A stretch of DNA of 64,000 nt from Natranaerovirga pectinivora (GCF_004342165.1 NZ_SMAL01000006.1:124001-188000), one strand, 5' to 3'. Counted from the stretch's first letter, positions 36,456-45,519 are shown. Program-made: numbers and translations. Notes: generated by a model not told the origin, from the letters alone.

Positions 36456-39401
36456 ATGAAAAAATGTTATTTGTATTTTAGTAAATCTTTGCTTTTTTTT
36501 CTTTTGTTTTTCTTGATTTTTCCACAAGTACAAGCAGTAGCGGATGAAAACTTGAATCCAAGTCGTATATTATTTATAAGTTCTTACTCACCAAGTTTTC
36601 CAACTTTTGATCTTCAGATTGAGGGATTGCGCTCTGTACTAGATGAGACCAAAGTAGAATTTAAAATAGAGTATATGGATACAAAAAATTTCCCATCTAA
36701 AGAGAATACCCTTAGGTTTTATGAATCTATGAAATATAAGCTTAATATATTAGATCCTTTTGATGTTGTAGTAGTAGCAGACGATAATGCTTTGCAGTTT
36801 GCAATAGACTATCAACAAGAATTATTTAGTGAAACGCCAATTGTATTCCTTGGTATAAATGATCTAGATCGTGCTAAATTGGCTGGGGCAAATGATTTGA
36901 TGACTGGTGTGGTAGAATATGTTTCAATGGAAAAAACCATTGAATTGGCAATGGCACTAATGCCTAATGCTACAGAAATAATTGCACTAGGTGATTCCAC
37001 AGAAACAGGAGTAGCAGAACTTCAAATTTTTAATAATGTAGTAAAAGATATTGAAAATATAGAGTCAAGAGTGTTGAATGTTGGAGATTATACATTCGAA
37101 GAAATGGCAATAGAAATACAGAATATAAGCCCTAATACTATTGTATTATTGCTTTCTTTTTATCAAGATAAAACAGGTAGAGTTATTACATATAATGAAG
37201 TTTATAGATTCACAACTGCTAATGCTAGCTTTCCAATATTTAGAATTTATTCAGAAGGCATTGGAGAAGGATTTTTAGGCGGCAAGGTTGTAAATCATTT
37301 TGAACAGGGAAAAAGTGCAGGTATTATGGTTCAGGATATACTTGATGGTCAAGACGTCAGTGGAATACCTATTTTAGAAGTAAGTCCTAATGTATATATG
37401 TTTGATCATAATATAATAGAAAAGTTTAATATTAATATATCTTTATTACCAGAAGATGCAGTAATTATTAATAGGAAGATTGGTTTTTATGACCAGTATA
37501 CCTTACTATTTTGGATTAGTTTAAGCATATTTATTTTTCTCGTAGCAATTATTGTAATTATGTTTATTAATACTAGAAGGCGTAAAAAAGCGGAAAGAGA
37601 ATTACTTGAGAGCAATGAACAATTAACTGCTTTGTATGAGGAATTAGAAGCTTCAGATGAAGAGTTAAGACATCAATTTGAGATTATTCAAGAAAGCAAT
37701 GAAAAACTTGAGGTTAGTAAAGAAAGGTATAAATATGTTTTTCTCGCAAGCAATGAGGGGTTATGGGATATAGATGTAGAAAAAAAACAAGTGTATTTAT
37801 CGAAGGAATGGTATAAAACATTCTTTGGATCTGAATTTAATTCAGAGAATATAAGTATAAAAGATTGGATGGATATTATATACCCAGAGGATATTCATAT
37901 TGTTAAAAGAATGGTAGACCAAATTCAAGCTTCATATACAAAGAAAATCAGTTGTGAATATCGAGTTTTAGATATTAACAAAAATATTGTATGGGTACAG
38001 CAAAGCAGTATATCATTTTACAATAATAGAGGTAAACTTACTAGAGTTATTGGGTCCCATTCAAATATTACTTCAAGGAAAAATCAAGAAATAAATATAA
38101 AAAGACTAGCCTATAATGATACTTTGACAGGCTTACCTAATCGATTGGCTTTGCAAAATAAGTTAATCAGTATAATACAAAAAGAAAATCAAAGAGCGTG
38201 TGGCGCATTAATGTTTTTAGATGTAGATAATTTTAAATATGTAAATGATACCTACGGACATATTATAGGCGATAAAGTTTTAATGGAAATAGGCAATAGG
38301 TTGCAAACAATAAAAAGTGAAAATATATCCATTTATCGATTTGGTGGGGATGAATTTATCATATTAATTAATAAAGAAAAGGATATAGATGCTATAAAAA
38401 GCATAGCCGCAAAGATTATAGATTTGTTTCAGCATAAGTATAGCATAAACCAACAAAGGTTTTACCTGACGACGAGTATAGGCATTGTAATGTATCCAAA
38501 TGATGGAACAGATCCTAATAATTTGATTAAGGATGCAGACTCTGCTATGTATAAGGCTAAAGACAAAGGGAAAAATCAATATATGTTCTTTAATAAATCA
38601 ATGAATCAAGAGATTTATGATAGAATGTATATTCACAATAATTTAAGAACTGCTCTAGAAGAAAATCAATTTCAACTCCATTATCAACCACAAATTGATT
38701 CAAAAAGCAAAAAAGTAATAGGGTTTGAAGCATTAATAAGATGGGAAACAGAAGAATTTGGTTTTATTCCGCCACTTAAATTTATTAAAATAGCCGAAGA
38801 ATCAGATATGATAATAAAAATAGGAAATTGGATACTAAAAGAGGCAGCTAAGTTTTCAAAAGAAATCAATCAATATAATAAAGACAATTACATAGTATCT
38901 GTAAATGTTTCTTCTGTTCAATTAAAACAAGATAATTTTGTGGAAACAGTAAAAAAAATTATTAAAGAAGCAGGGGCTCTTCCAAAAAATATGGGAATCG
39001 AAATAACAGAAACATCACTTATGGACAATTTTGAGTCTAATGCAAATAAAGTAAAAAAACTTAGAGAACTAGGAATTAAAGTGGCTTTAGATGATTTTGG
39101 AACAGGGTATTCATCTTTAAATTATTTAAGACAATTGCCAATAAATATATTAAAATTAGATAAGTCTTTTATAGAAGACTTACTGAAGAACAATAATATT
39201 TATAATCTAACAGAAGACATAATATTAATGTCTCAAAAGCTAGGTTTAACAGTTGTAGCAGAAGGGGTAGAAATGAAAGATCAATTTGATTTATTATCAA
39301 ATTATAATTGTGATATTATACAAGGCTATCTAGTTAGTAGACCCATACCAAAAGAAGAAGCGGTTAAGTTTATTGGTCCAGAAGTTGAATTTTTGATTTA
39401 A
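36456..39401 (+). CDS. membrane sensor with ABC_sub_bind, PAS, GGDEF and EAL domains
   Basis: A 981-residue cyclic di-GMP enzyme. Residues 1-30 are a signal or anchor. An extracytoplasmic ABC-substrate-binding-like domain follows (about 35-320, starting ILFISSYSPSFPTFDLQIEG). A membrane helix lies at about 350-372, then a coiled coil, a PAS domain (about 425-535), GGDEF with an intact motif at 630-634 (RFGGDEFIIL) and EAL with E758-A-L and DDFGTGYSSL. Both catalytic sets look complete, so it may both make and degrade cyclic di-GMP. The start ATG follows GAAGGGG by 12 bases. Confidence 0.93.
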   Translation: MKKCYLYFSKSLLFFLLFFLIFPQVQAVADENLNPSRILFISSYSPSFPTFDLQIEGLRSVLDETKVEFKIEYMDTKNFPSKENTLRFYESMKYKLNILDPFDVVVVADDNALQFAIDYQQELFSETPIVFLGINDLDRAKLAGANDLMTGVVEYVSMEKTIELAMALMPNATEIIALGDSTETGVAELQIFNNVVKDIENIESRVLNVGDYTFEEMAIEIQNISPNTIVLLLSFYQDKTGRVITYNEVYRFTTANASFPIFRIYSEGIGEGFLGGKVVNHFEQGKSAGIMVQDILDGQDVSGIPILEVSPNVYMFDHNIIEKFNINISLLPEDAVIINRKIGFYDQYTLLFWISLSIFIFLVAIIVIMFINTRRRKKAERELLESNEQLTALYEELEASDEELRHQFEIIQESNEKLEVSKERYKYVFLASNEGLWDIDVEKKQVYLSKEWYKTFFGSEFNSENISIKDWMDIIYPEDIHIVKRMVDQIQASYTKKISCEYRVLDINKNIVWVQQSSISFYNNRGKLTRVIGSHSNITSRKNQEINIKRLAYNDTLTGLPNRLALQNKLISIIQKENQRACGALMFLDVDNFKYVNDTYGHIIGDKVLMEIGNRLQTIKSENISIYRFGGDEFIILINKEKDIDAIKSIAAKIIDLFQHKYSINQQRFYLTTSIGIVMYPNDGTDPNNLIKDADSAMYKAKDKGKNQYMFFNKSMNQEIYDRMYIHNNLRTALEENQFQLHYQPQIDSKSKKVIGFEALIRWETEEFGFIPPLKFIKIAEESDMIIKIGNWILKEAAKFSKEINQYNKDNYIVSVNVSSVQLKQDNFVETVKKIIKEAGALPKNMGIEITETSLMDNFESNANKVKKLRELGIKVALDDFGTGYSSLNYLRQLPINILKLDKSFIEDLLKNNNIYNLTEDIILMSQKLGLTVVAEGVEMKDQFDLLSNYNCDIIQGYLVSRPIPKEEAVKFIGPEVEFLI

Positions 39402-39426
39402 GAAAATAAAAGAGGCAAAAAAATGA

Positions 39427-39470
39427 ACAGACTGAATCCTGATAGCTACAGTATTCAGTCTGTTTTATTT
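39427..39470. terminator. bidirectional terminator
   Basis: ACAGACTGAAT pairs perfectly with ATTCAGTCTGT around a 15-base loop; TTTTATTTT follows on + and a T-rich stretch follows on the minus side. It separates two convergent genes. Confidence 0.85.
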
Positions 39471-39471
39471 T

Positions 39472-40647
39472 CTAGTTACCACTTGTACAGGTATTATCCA
39501 AGGTTTCAATAGTACCAGATAATAAATGATTTAATTGAGCTATATTAATATTTGTAGGTTGATCAGAATCTAACCAATGGTTACTACAACCACAGTAATC
39601 TAGGAGCACACACTGAGCGGCTATGCCCATGTTTTTTAAGCGCCATCCCCCTGATAACAGAGTTAATACACAGGCAATACCAATAACGCCAATGGTACCA
39701 TTTTCAGTTGATAAAATACCTTTATTTGAAGAAATAGAGGATTCATGTGAGATTATTTTAGTTTTTACATTATAGTAAGCACCAAGTTGAGTTATTTTGT
39801 ATAAACTGCATTGAGAATGACATCCTGTACAAGAATTGCCTAATTCAGTCCATTGAGATTGACACTTTTTATTATTATAAAATCTTAGACAACTAGGAAC
39901 AAAAATGAATTTAGTGGTTGTTTTTCCAAAAGATTCTCGATAACACCGATTCATTATTTCTGCACCAGTCATATTCAAATGATACTCAACTTTTTTCCTA
40001 CTACAAAAGATATAGTCCTTTTTTATAGAATTACTATTGTTTAAGTCATGTATGTAAAAATCAACATTTGAAGTATATTTTCCTAAATAAAAATTGCTTT
40101 CTTCATCAAACCAAGTAGAAAAAAATAATATCTCTCGAATGTTTTTGTGAAAGTCAGTAGATTCAATAAAAAAATCAAACCATTTTTCTAATCTTATTAG
40201 TTCAATAGAAAACTCTCCAGAGGCCCATAACCAATTTAATATTCGTCTAAAATTATCTATTGATGGTACTAAAGTGCAATTAGTATTACTACTTTTTACA
40301 ATCTGTTTTAAGAAGAGGGGCTTAAAGGATTGATAGGTTTTTTTTATAAATCTATTTTTATAGGAAAAACGGTTTAGAAGAATCATAATCTTTGACAGAT
40401 TACAAGAATAGCGATCGGCATTAGAGCTATAAACTTTCCAAAAAGTGCCTAACATTAATAAATCTAATAAGCACTCATCCCTTTGATTGCTATTTTTTTG
40501 TAAGGAGGATTTGTTTATAAAGCGATTTATAAGGGGATCAAGAGTTTTATAGTCATAACTCTTATTAATTACTATATTGGTAAAATTAGCAATATCTTTA
40601 TAATAATCCGTATTATTTTGATTTAATGAATAAGTAAGAAAATCCAT
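39472..40647 (-). CDS. DUF116 domain protein
   Basis: A 391-residue protein. The first 220 residues have no recognised domain. From about residue 245 it matches DUF116: VPSCLRFYNNKKC, a cysteine set CTGCHSQCSLYKI, a small Rossmann-like stretch GTIGVIGIACVLTLLSGGW and the closing LLDYCGCSNHWLD. The cysteines suggest an iron-sulfur or zinc site. Function of the family is unknown. A GGAGGG lies before the ATG. It is a single-gene unit divergent from the T-box operon. Confidence 0.78.
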   Translation of the reverse strand: MDFLTYSLNQNNTDYYKDIANFTNIVINKSYDYKTLDPLINRFINKSSLQKNSNQRDECLLDLLMLGTFWKVYSSNADRYSCNLSKIMILLNRFSYKNRFIKKTYQSFKPLFLKQIVKSSNTNCTLVPSIDNFRRILNWLWASGEFSIELIRLEKWFDFFIESTDFHKNIREILFFSTWFDEESNFYLGKYTSNVDFYIHDLNNSNSIKKDYIFCSRKKVEYHLNMTGAEIMNRCYRESFGKTTTKFIFVPSCLRFYNNKKCQSQWTELGNSCTGCHSQCSLYKITQLGAYYNVKTKIISHESSISSNKGILSTENGTIGVIGIACVLTLLSGGWRLKNMGIAAQCVLLDYCGCSNHWLDSDQPTNINIAQLNHLLSGTIETLDNTCTSGN

Positions 40648-40727
40648 ATAAACCCTCCAATTTTACTTTGTTAATACTATAATATAACTAATTAGAAGAT
40701 ATTTCAACGTATACTTAAACCATTTAC

Positions 40728-40755
40728 TTGACATACAATAACAGAATGATATAAT
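40728..40755 (+). promoter_or_regulatory. promoter of the T-box/hemerythrin/thrS unit
   Basis: TTGACA (40728-40733), 16-base spacer, TATAAT (40750-40755): both hexamers are perfect. It places the start of the leader near 40762. Confidence 0.85.
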
Positions 40756-40761
40756 TAAATT

Positions 40762-41040
40762 AGATTAAAAAGTTTATAGTTATAAAACGATGAAGAGAAG
40801 AGTAGAATATGGAAGTTCACAGAGAGAAAGTATATTTGCTGAGAGTACTTTTGTAGGATATAAAAAGTTATATCCCCTTATTAGGTGGAAATATTTGAAG
40901 ACTACCTCTGAGTGATTTTAATAAAATCCGGTGATTACGTTATAATCCTTATGAGTGGTTTTTTACAACAAGGGTGGAACCGCGGGAATTTTATCTCGTC
41001 CCTTTCTATTAATATTAATAGAAAGTGGCGAGTTTTTGTT
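40762..41040 (+). promoter_or_regulatory. T-box riboswitch (threonine type by context)
   Basis: The canonical T-box sequence AGGGTGGAACCGCG is present at 40971-40984. The terminator CTCGTCCCTTTCTATTA... pairs with the segment ending TAGAAAGTGGCGAG and is followed by TTTTTG (to about 41038). The long stem I lies upstream, with an AGTA purine motif near 40800 and ACC at 40904-40906 as the candidate specifier codon for threonine. Uncharged tRNA-Thr would favour the antiterminator. The identity as a T-box is certain; the specifier was chosen because thrS is downstream. Confidence 0.93.
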
Positions 41041-41084
41041 ATACATAAATAAATTGTTCGAAAAAAATAAAGGAGTGATTTTAA

Positions 41085-41501
41085 ATGATATTAAAATGGA
41101 ATAATAATATGGAACTAGGAATACCAAGTATTGATGATCAACATAAAAATTTAGTAGAAATGTGCCAAAAGGCCTTTGAATGGACAAAAGAAATTGAAGA
41201 AGGCGTAGATTATTATGACCAAATAAGTCAAATGCTAGAAAGTGTTAAAGAATATACCATAGAGCACTTTGAATTTGAAGAAAACTTAATGAAAGAAGCT
41301 GGGTTTGAACAGTTATTAGAACATGAAGTGGAACACAGTTTTTTTGTAAAGAAACTTGATAGATTAAATAAAAGGGACTATGATGAGCCTCAAGAACAAA
41401 AACAATTTATTTTAAATTTATCACAATTCTTATTTGATTGGTTAGTACATCATATATTAGAAACAGATAAAAAATATGTAGATACAATAAAAAGAGATTA
41501 A
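41085..41501 (+). CDS. bacteriohemerythrin
   Basis: A 138-residue four-helix protein with a non-haem di-iron site that reversibly binds oxygen. The expected ligands are present in order: IDDQHKNLV, HFEFEENLM, HEVEHSFF and HHILETDKKY. The first conserved pattern, LKWNNNMELGIPSIDDQH, is typical. In anaerobes such proteins are thought to sense or sequester oxygen. An AAAGGAGTG precedes the ATG. It lies between the T-box and thrS, with only 21 bases before thrS, so it should be under tRNA-Thr control. Confidence 0.94.
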   Translation: MILKWNNNMELGIPSIDDQHKNLVEMCQKAFEWTKEIEEGVDYYDQISQMLESVKEYTIEHFEFEENLMKEAGFEQLLEHEVEHSFFVKKLDRLNKRDYDEPQEQKQFILNLSQFLFDWLVHHILETDKKYVDTIKRD

Positions 41502-41522
41502 ATTATAGAATGGAGAGAAAAA

Positions 41523-43490
41523 ATGAAAATTACATTAAAAGATGGTTCTGTAAAAGAATATGAAAACAATATGTCTGTATTAGACATTGCAAAAGATATT
41601 AGTGAAGGTTTGGCAAGGGTAGCCACAGCAGGAGAAGTAAATGGAGAAGTAGTGGACTTAAGACATATTATTAAAGAAGATGTGGAATTAAACATACTTA
41701 CTTTTAATGATAAGGATGGTCAAAAAGCTTTTAGACATACAGCTGCTCATATATTAGCTCAAGCTGTAAAAAGATTATACCCAAATGTAAAATTAGCCAT
41801 TGGACCAGCAATTGAAAATGGATACTATTATGATTTTGAAACAGAAAAACCATTTACAAATGAAGATCTAGCAGCAATTGAAAAAGAAATGAAAAAAATC
41901 GTTAAAGAGAATTTAGCTATAGAAAAATTTGTGTTACCAAAAGATGAAGCATTAGCTTTGATGGAAAAAATGGATGAAACATACAAAGTAGAATTAATTA
42001 ATGAACTAGATGATAATGAAGAAATTACATTCTATCAACAAGGTGAATTTGTTGACTTATGTGCAGGACCTCATTTATTAAGCACTAAAACAGTTAAAGC
42101 TTTCAAATTAATATCAGCAGCAGGAGCATACTGGAGAGGCGATGAAAAAAATAAAATGCTCTCAAGAATATATGGAACTGCTTTTACAAAAAATGCTGAA
42201 TTAGAAGAGTATTTAACTCAATTAGAAGAAGCTAAAAAAAGAGACCATAATAAATTAGGTCGTGAATTAGAGTTATTTACAACAAATGATGCAGTAGGGC
42301 AAGGATTGCCACTGTTAATGCCTAAAGGTGCAAAAATTGTTCAATTGCTTCAAAGATTTATTGAAGATGAAGAAGAAAGAAGGGGTTATGTCCTTACTAA
42401 AACACCTTTCTTAGCAAAAAGTGATTTGTATAAAATATCAGGTCATTGGAATCACTATAGAGATGGTATGTTTGTTTTAGGAGATGAAGACAAGGACGAA
42501 GAAGTATTTGCTTTAAGGCCAATGACTTGTCCATTCCAATACATGATCTATAAATCTAAGCAAAGAAGTTATAGAGACTTACCAATTAGATATTCTGAAA
42601 CTTCTCCACTTTTTAGAAATGAATCATCAGGAGAAATGCATGGACTTATTAGACTAAGACAGTTTACTCTTGCAGATGGTCATATTGTATGTACACCTGA
42701 ACAAGTAGAAGAAGAATTTAAAGAAGCTGTAGATTTAATCAATTATGTAATGAAAACTTTAGGAATTGATAAAGATATATGGTACCGTTTTTCTAAATGG
42801 GATCCGAATAATAAAGGTAAATACATTGATAATGCAGAAGCTTGGGAGTCTACTCAAGTCATTATGAAAAAAATATTAGATGACATTGGTATTGATTATA
42901 AAGAAGCTGATGGAGAAGCAGCATTTTATGGACCAAAACTAGACATTCAATTTAAAAATGTTCATGGGAAAGAAGATACAATTATAACGGTACAGCTAGA
43001 CTTTGCATTGGCAGAAAGATTTGATATGTCATATGTAGACAAAGACAGTGAAAAGAAAAGACCATTTATTATTCATAGAAGTTCTATAGGATGTTATGAA
43101 AGAACTTTAGCGATGCTAATTGAAAAATATGCAGGTCAATTCCCAACATGGTTATCACCAGTTCAAGCAAAAGTATTGCCACTATCTGAAAAATATCATG
43201 ATTACGCTTATGATGTAATGAAAAAACTAAGAAATAAAGGCATCCGTGTAGAAATAGACGATAGAGCAGAAAAAATTGGATATAAAATAAGAGAAGCAAG
43301 ATTAGAAAGAGTACCATATTTATTAGTAGTTGGTCAAAAAGAAGAAGAAGAAAAATCTGTATCCGTTAGAAGTAGGTACAATGGGGATGAAGGTACAGTT
43401 GTTTTAGATAAATTCATTGAAGATATATTGGAAGAAATCAATACAAAAGAAATTAAAGAAATAAAACTTGACAATGAAGAACAAAAATGA
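41523..43490 (+). CDS. thrS: threonine-tRNA ligase
   Basis: Charges tRNA-Thr. The 655 residues show, in order, the TGS domain (MKITLKDGSVKEYENNMSV), the editing domain with HTAAHILAQAVK, the class II catalytic core with zinc ligand in RPMTCPFQYMIY, motif 2 in PLFRNESSGEMHGL, motif 3 SSIGCYERTLAMLIEKY, and the C-terminal anticodon-binding domain (VLPLSEKYHDYAYDV). GGAGAG precedes the ATG. Regulation is by the T-box leader at 40762-41040. Confidence 0.98.
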   Translation: MKITLKDGSVKEYENNMSVLDIAKDISEGLARVATAGEVNGEVVDLRHIIKEDVELNILTFNDKDGQKAFRHTAAHILAQAVKRLYPNVKLAIGPAIENGYYYDFETEKPFTNEDLAAIEKEMKKIVKENLAIEKFVLPKDEALALMEKMDETYKVELINELDDNEEITFYQQGEFVDLCAGPHLLSTKTVKAFKLISAAGAYWRGDEKNKMLSRIYGTAFTKNAELEEYLTQLEEAKKRDHNKLGRELELFTTNDAVGQGLPLLMPKGAKIVQLLQRFIEDEEERRGYVLTKTPFLAKSDLYKISGHWNHYRDGMFVLGDEDKDEEVFALRPMTCPFQYMIYKSKQRSYRDLPIRYSETSPLFRNESSGEMHGLIRLRQFTLADGHIVCTPEQVEEEFKEAVDLINYVMKTLGIDKDIWYRFSKWDPNNKGKYIDNAEAWESTQVIMKKILDDIGIDYKEADGEAAFYGPKLDIQFKNVHGKEDTIITVQLDFALAERFDMSYVDKDSEKKRPFIIHRSSIGCYERTLAMLIEKYAGQFPTWLSPVQAKVLPLSEKYHDYAYDVMKKLRNKGIRVEIDDRAEKIGYKIREARLERVPYLLVVGQKEEEEKSVSVRSRYNGDEGTVVLDKFIEDILEEINTKEIKEIKLDNEEQK

Positions 43491-43504
43491 TAACATTAGT
43501 AAAC

Positions 43505-43640
43505 GAATGCAAAACAAGTAGAAGTATCCACTTCTCGCCTTAGCATAACTGACTAAGGTACATATAAGTAAGACTTTCAATTTGAATGATTTTATGCTTA
43601 TAAATGAAGTGGATAGTTCTACAACTATCCACTTTTTATT
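43505..43640 (+). promoter_or_regulatory. attenuator leader of infC-rpmI-rplT
   Basis: GTAGAAGTATCCACTTC (43518-43534) is complementary with one mismatch to 43606-43622. The latter is also the left arm of a terminator, AAGTGGATAGTT/AACTATCCACTT with five T. The two structures exclude each other, so this is a transcription attenuator. In Bacillus the same operon is controlled by L20 binding to its leader; a similar role is inferred here. Confidence 0.82.
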
Positions 43641-43661
43641 ATTATATGGAGGTGTCTTAAT

Positions 43662-44168
43662 ATTAGCGATTTAATGATTAATGAGCAAATCCGAGACAAA
43701 GAAGTGCGTCTTGTAGGTGAAGAGGGAGAACAATTAGGTATTATGTCATCGAGAGATGCGATGGCTTTAGCTAAAGAACAAAATCTTGACTTAGTAAAAA
43801 TTGCACCACAAGCGAATCCACCTGTTTGTAAAATTGTTGACTACGGAAAATACAAATATGAGCAGACAAGAAGAGAAAAAGATGCACGTAAGAATCAAAA
43901 AGTTATAAGTGTTAAAGAAGTGCGCTTATCTCCAAATATTGAACAAAACGATATCAACACTAAAATCAAGCAAGCAAGCAAGTTTTTAGAAAAAGGGGAT
44001 AAAGTTAAAGTAACGGTTCGCTTTAGAGGTCGTGAATTAGCTCATACTGCAGTAGGTAAAGAGATATTAAATGAATTTGCAGAGAGTTTGTCAGAAATAG
44101 CACAAGTTGAAAAACCTGCCAAAATGGAAGGTAGATTTATGGTTATGTTTTTAATGCCAAAACGCTAA
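43662..44168 (+). CDS. infC: translation initiation factor IF-3
   Basis: IF-3 prevents premature subunit joining and checks the start codon. The gene most probably begins with ATT at 43662, seven bases after GGAGGTG, giving an N-terminus of (I)SDLMINEQIRDKEVRLVGEE. This matches Bacillus infC, which also starts at AUU, a codon IF-3 itself discriminates against, producing autoregulation. ATG at 43674 has no ribosome binding site at proper distance. The 168 residues include the family block NPPVCKIVDYGKYKYEQ and the C-terminal KMEGRFMVMFLMPK. Confidence 0.96.
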   Translation: MSDLMINEQIRDKEVRLVGEEGEQLGIMSSRDAMALAKEQNLDLVKIAPQANPPVCKIVDYGKYKYEQTRREKDARKNQKVISVKEVRLSPNIEQNDINTKIKQASKFLEKGDKVKVTVRFRGRELAHTAVGKEILNEFAESLSEIAQVEKPAKMEGRFMVMFLMPKR

Positions 44169-44260
44169 ATACACAATCCCAGTAATAGGTAAAATGTGTT
44201 ATCAACAACAAAATTAAAAATACTTATGTAAAACTAATCACAAGAAGGAGGATTATTGCT

Positions 44261-44458
44261 ATGCCTAAATTAAAAACACACAGTGGCGCTGCAAAACGCT
44301 TCAAGAAGACAGGTACAGGTAAATTAAAAAGATATAAAGCATATAAAAGCCATATCTTAACTAAAAAATCTGCAAAAAGAAAAAGAAATCTTAGAAAAGG
44401 TACAATAACTGATACAACAAATGTAAAACAAATGAAAAAGTTATTGCCTTACATCTAA
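44261..44458 (+). CDS. rpmI: 50S ribosomal protein L35
   Basis: A 65-residue, very basic protein starting [20 protein letters not shown] and ending in the typical KKLLPYI. It binds 23S rRNA in the large subunit. AGAAGGAGG precedes the ATG. It lies in the conserved infC-rpmI-rplT order. Confidence 0.98.
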   Translation: MPKLKTHSGAAKRFKKTGTGKLKRYKAYKSHILTKKSAKRKRNLRKGTITDTTNVKQMKKLLPYI

Positions 44459-44483
44459 TAACATCGAATAGGAGGGAATTACC

Positions 44484-44840
44484 ATGGCCAGAATTAAAGG
44501 CGGTTTGCATACACATAAAAGACGTAAAAGAGTATTAAAATTAGCTAAAGGTTACAGAGGCGCTAAATCAACGCAATTCAGAACTGCAAAACAAGCAGTA
44601 ATGAAATCTTTAAAATATGCTTATGTTGGCAGAAAATTAAGAAAAAGAGAATTTAGACAACTTTGGATAGCAAGAATTAATGCTGCTGCAAGAATTAATG
44701 ACATTTCTTACAGTAGATTAATGCACGGATTAAAATTAGCTGGTGTAGAAGTTAACAGAAAAATGTTAGCTGAAATGGCAGTAAATGATGCTGATGGATT
44801 TGCTAACTTAGTAACAGTAGCTAAAGGAAAATTAAATTAA
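44484..44840 (+). CDS. rplT: 50S ribosomal protein L20
   Basis: A 118-residue basic protein ([51 protein letters not shown]). L20 is needed for early assembly of the large subunit and, in Bacillus, represses its own operon through the leader. TAGGAGGG precedes the ATG, 25 bases after rpmI. Confidence 0.98.
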   Translation: MARIKGGLHTHKRRKRVLKLAKGYRGAKSTQFRTAKQAVMKSLKYAYVGRKLRKREFRQLWIARINAAARINDISYSRLMHGLKLAGVEVNRKMLAEMAVNDADGFANLVTVAKGKLN

Positions 44841-44885
44841 TTAGAATAATAATATATTTATATACACATAATATAACAGTTCAGG

Positions 44886-44911
44886 AGGGACTTCTATAGA
44901 GGTCCTTTTTG
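44886..44911 (+). terminator. terminator of the infC-rpmI-rplT operon
   Basis: GGGACTTC and GAGGTCC pair with one G-U around TATA, followed by TTTTT. An outer AACAGT/ACTGTT pair extends the structure. Confidence 0.75.
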
Positions 44912-44954
44912 AGACACTGTTATTAGTATAGAAATAAAAAAAATAAAAACTTAG

Positions 44955-44983
44955 TTGACATTGGATTAATAATATGGTACTAT
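44955..44983 (+). promoter_or_regulatory. promoter of the tRNA cluster
   Basis: TTGACA (44955-44960), a 17-base spacer and TACTAT (44978-44983, overlapping CTATAAT). It stands 22 bases before the first tRNA. Confidence 0.85.
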
Positions 44984-45004
44984 AATCTTCGTCGCTAATG
45001 ATAT

Positions 45005-45076
<72 letters not shown>

Positions 45077-45138
45077 TTCTCTAAAAACAAGCTTTATATG
45101 TTAAGTTATATAAAGTAATAAGTTAGAGAGTTATTTAT

Positions 45139-45213
45139 AGGGGTGTGGCTCAGCTTGGCTAGAGCGCTTGATTTGGGTTCAAGAGGCCGCAGGTTCGAAT
45201 CCTGTCACCCCTA
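45139..45213 (+). tRNA. tRNA-Pro(TGG)
   Basis: Acceptor AGGGGTG pairs with CACCCCT. The anticodon stem CTTGA/TCAAG holds loop TTTGGGT, anticodon TGG. The D arm GCTC/GAGC and T arm GGTTCGAATCC are intact. No CCA is encoded. Confidence 0.97.
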
Positions 45214-45218
45214 TTTTT

Positions 45219-45292
45219 GTGCCTGTAGCTCAGTAGGATAGAGCAGTGGCCTTCTAAGCCACGTGTCCGGGGTTCGAATCCCTGCAGGCACG
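45219..45292 (+). tRNA. tRNA-Arg(TCT)
   Basis: Acceptor GTGCCTG pairs with CAGGCAC. The anticodon stem GTGGC/GCCAC holds loop CTTCTAA, anticodon TCT. It begins six bases after the proline tRNA. Confidence 0.97.
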
Positions 45293-45311
45293 CTATGAAA
45301 GTAAAGAGTTA

Positions 45312-45397
45312 GCAGTTGTGGCGGAATTGGCATACGCGCTAGACTAAGGATCTAGTGTCCATATACGGACTTGGGGGTTCGAGTCCCCCCAACTGCA
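45312..45397 (+). tRNA. tRNA-Leu(AAG)
   Basis: Acceptor GCAGTTG pairs with CAACTGC. The anticodon stem CTAGA/TCTAG holds loop CTAAGGA, anticodon AAG. The long variable arm (GTCC...GGAC) is a class II feature of leucine tRNAs. A34 is unusual in bacteria outside tRNA-Arg(ACG) and would normally be deaminated to inosine. Confidence 0.95.
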
Positions 45398-45400
45398 TAT

Positions 45401-45472
45401 GCGTGAGTGGCTCAGTGGTAGAGCATCGCCTTGCCAAGGCGAGGGTCGCGGGTTCGAATCCCGTCTCGCGCT
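45401..45472 (+). tRNA. tRNA-Gly(GCC)
   Basis: Acceptor GCGTGAG pairs with CTCGCGC with one G-T. The anticodon stem TCGCC/GGCGA holds loop TTGCCAA, anticodon GCC. It begins three bases after the leucine tRNA. Confidence 0.97.
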
Positions 45473-45478
45473 CTTTAA

Positions 45479-45519
45479 AAAGATAGTATAATCACTATGG
45501 TGATATACTATCTTTTTTT
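45479..45519 (+). terminator. terminator of the tRNA cluster
   Basis: AGATAGTATA pairs with TATACTATCT, with an inner TCAC/GTGA pair, followed by seven T. Confidence 0.92.
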
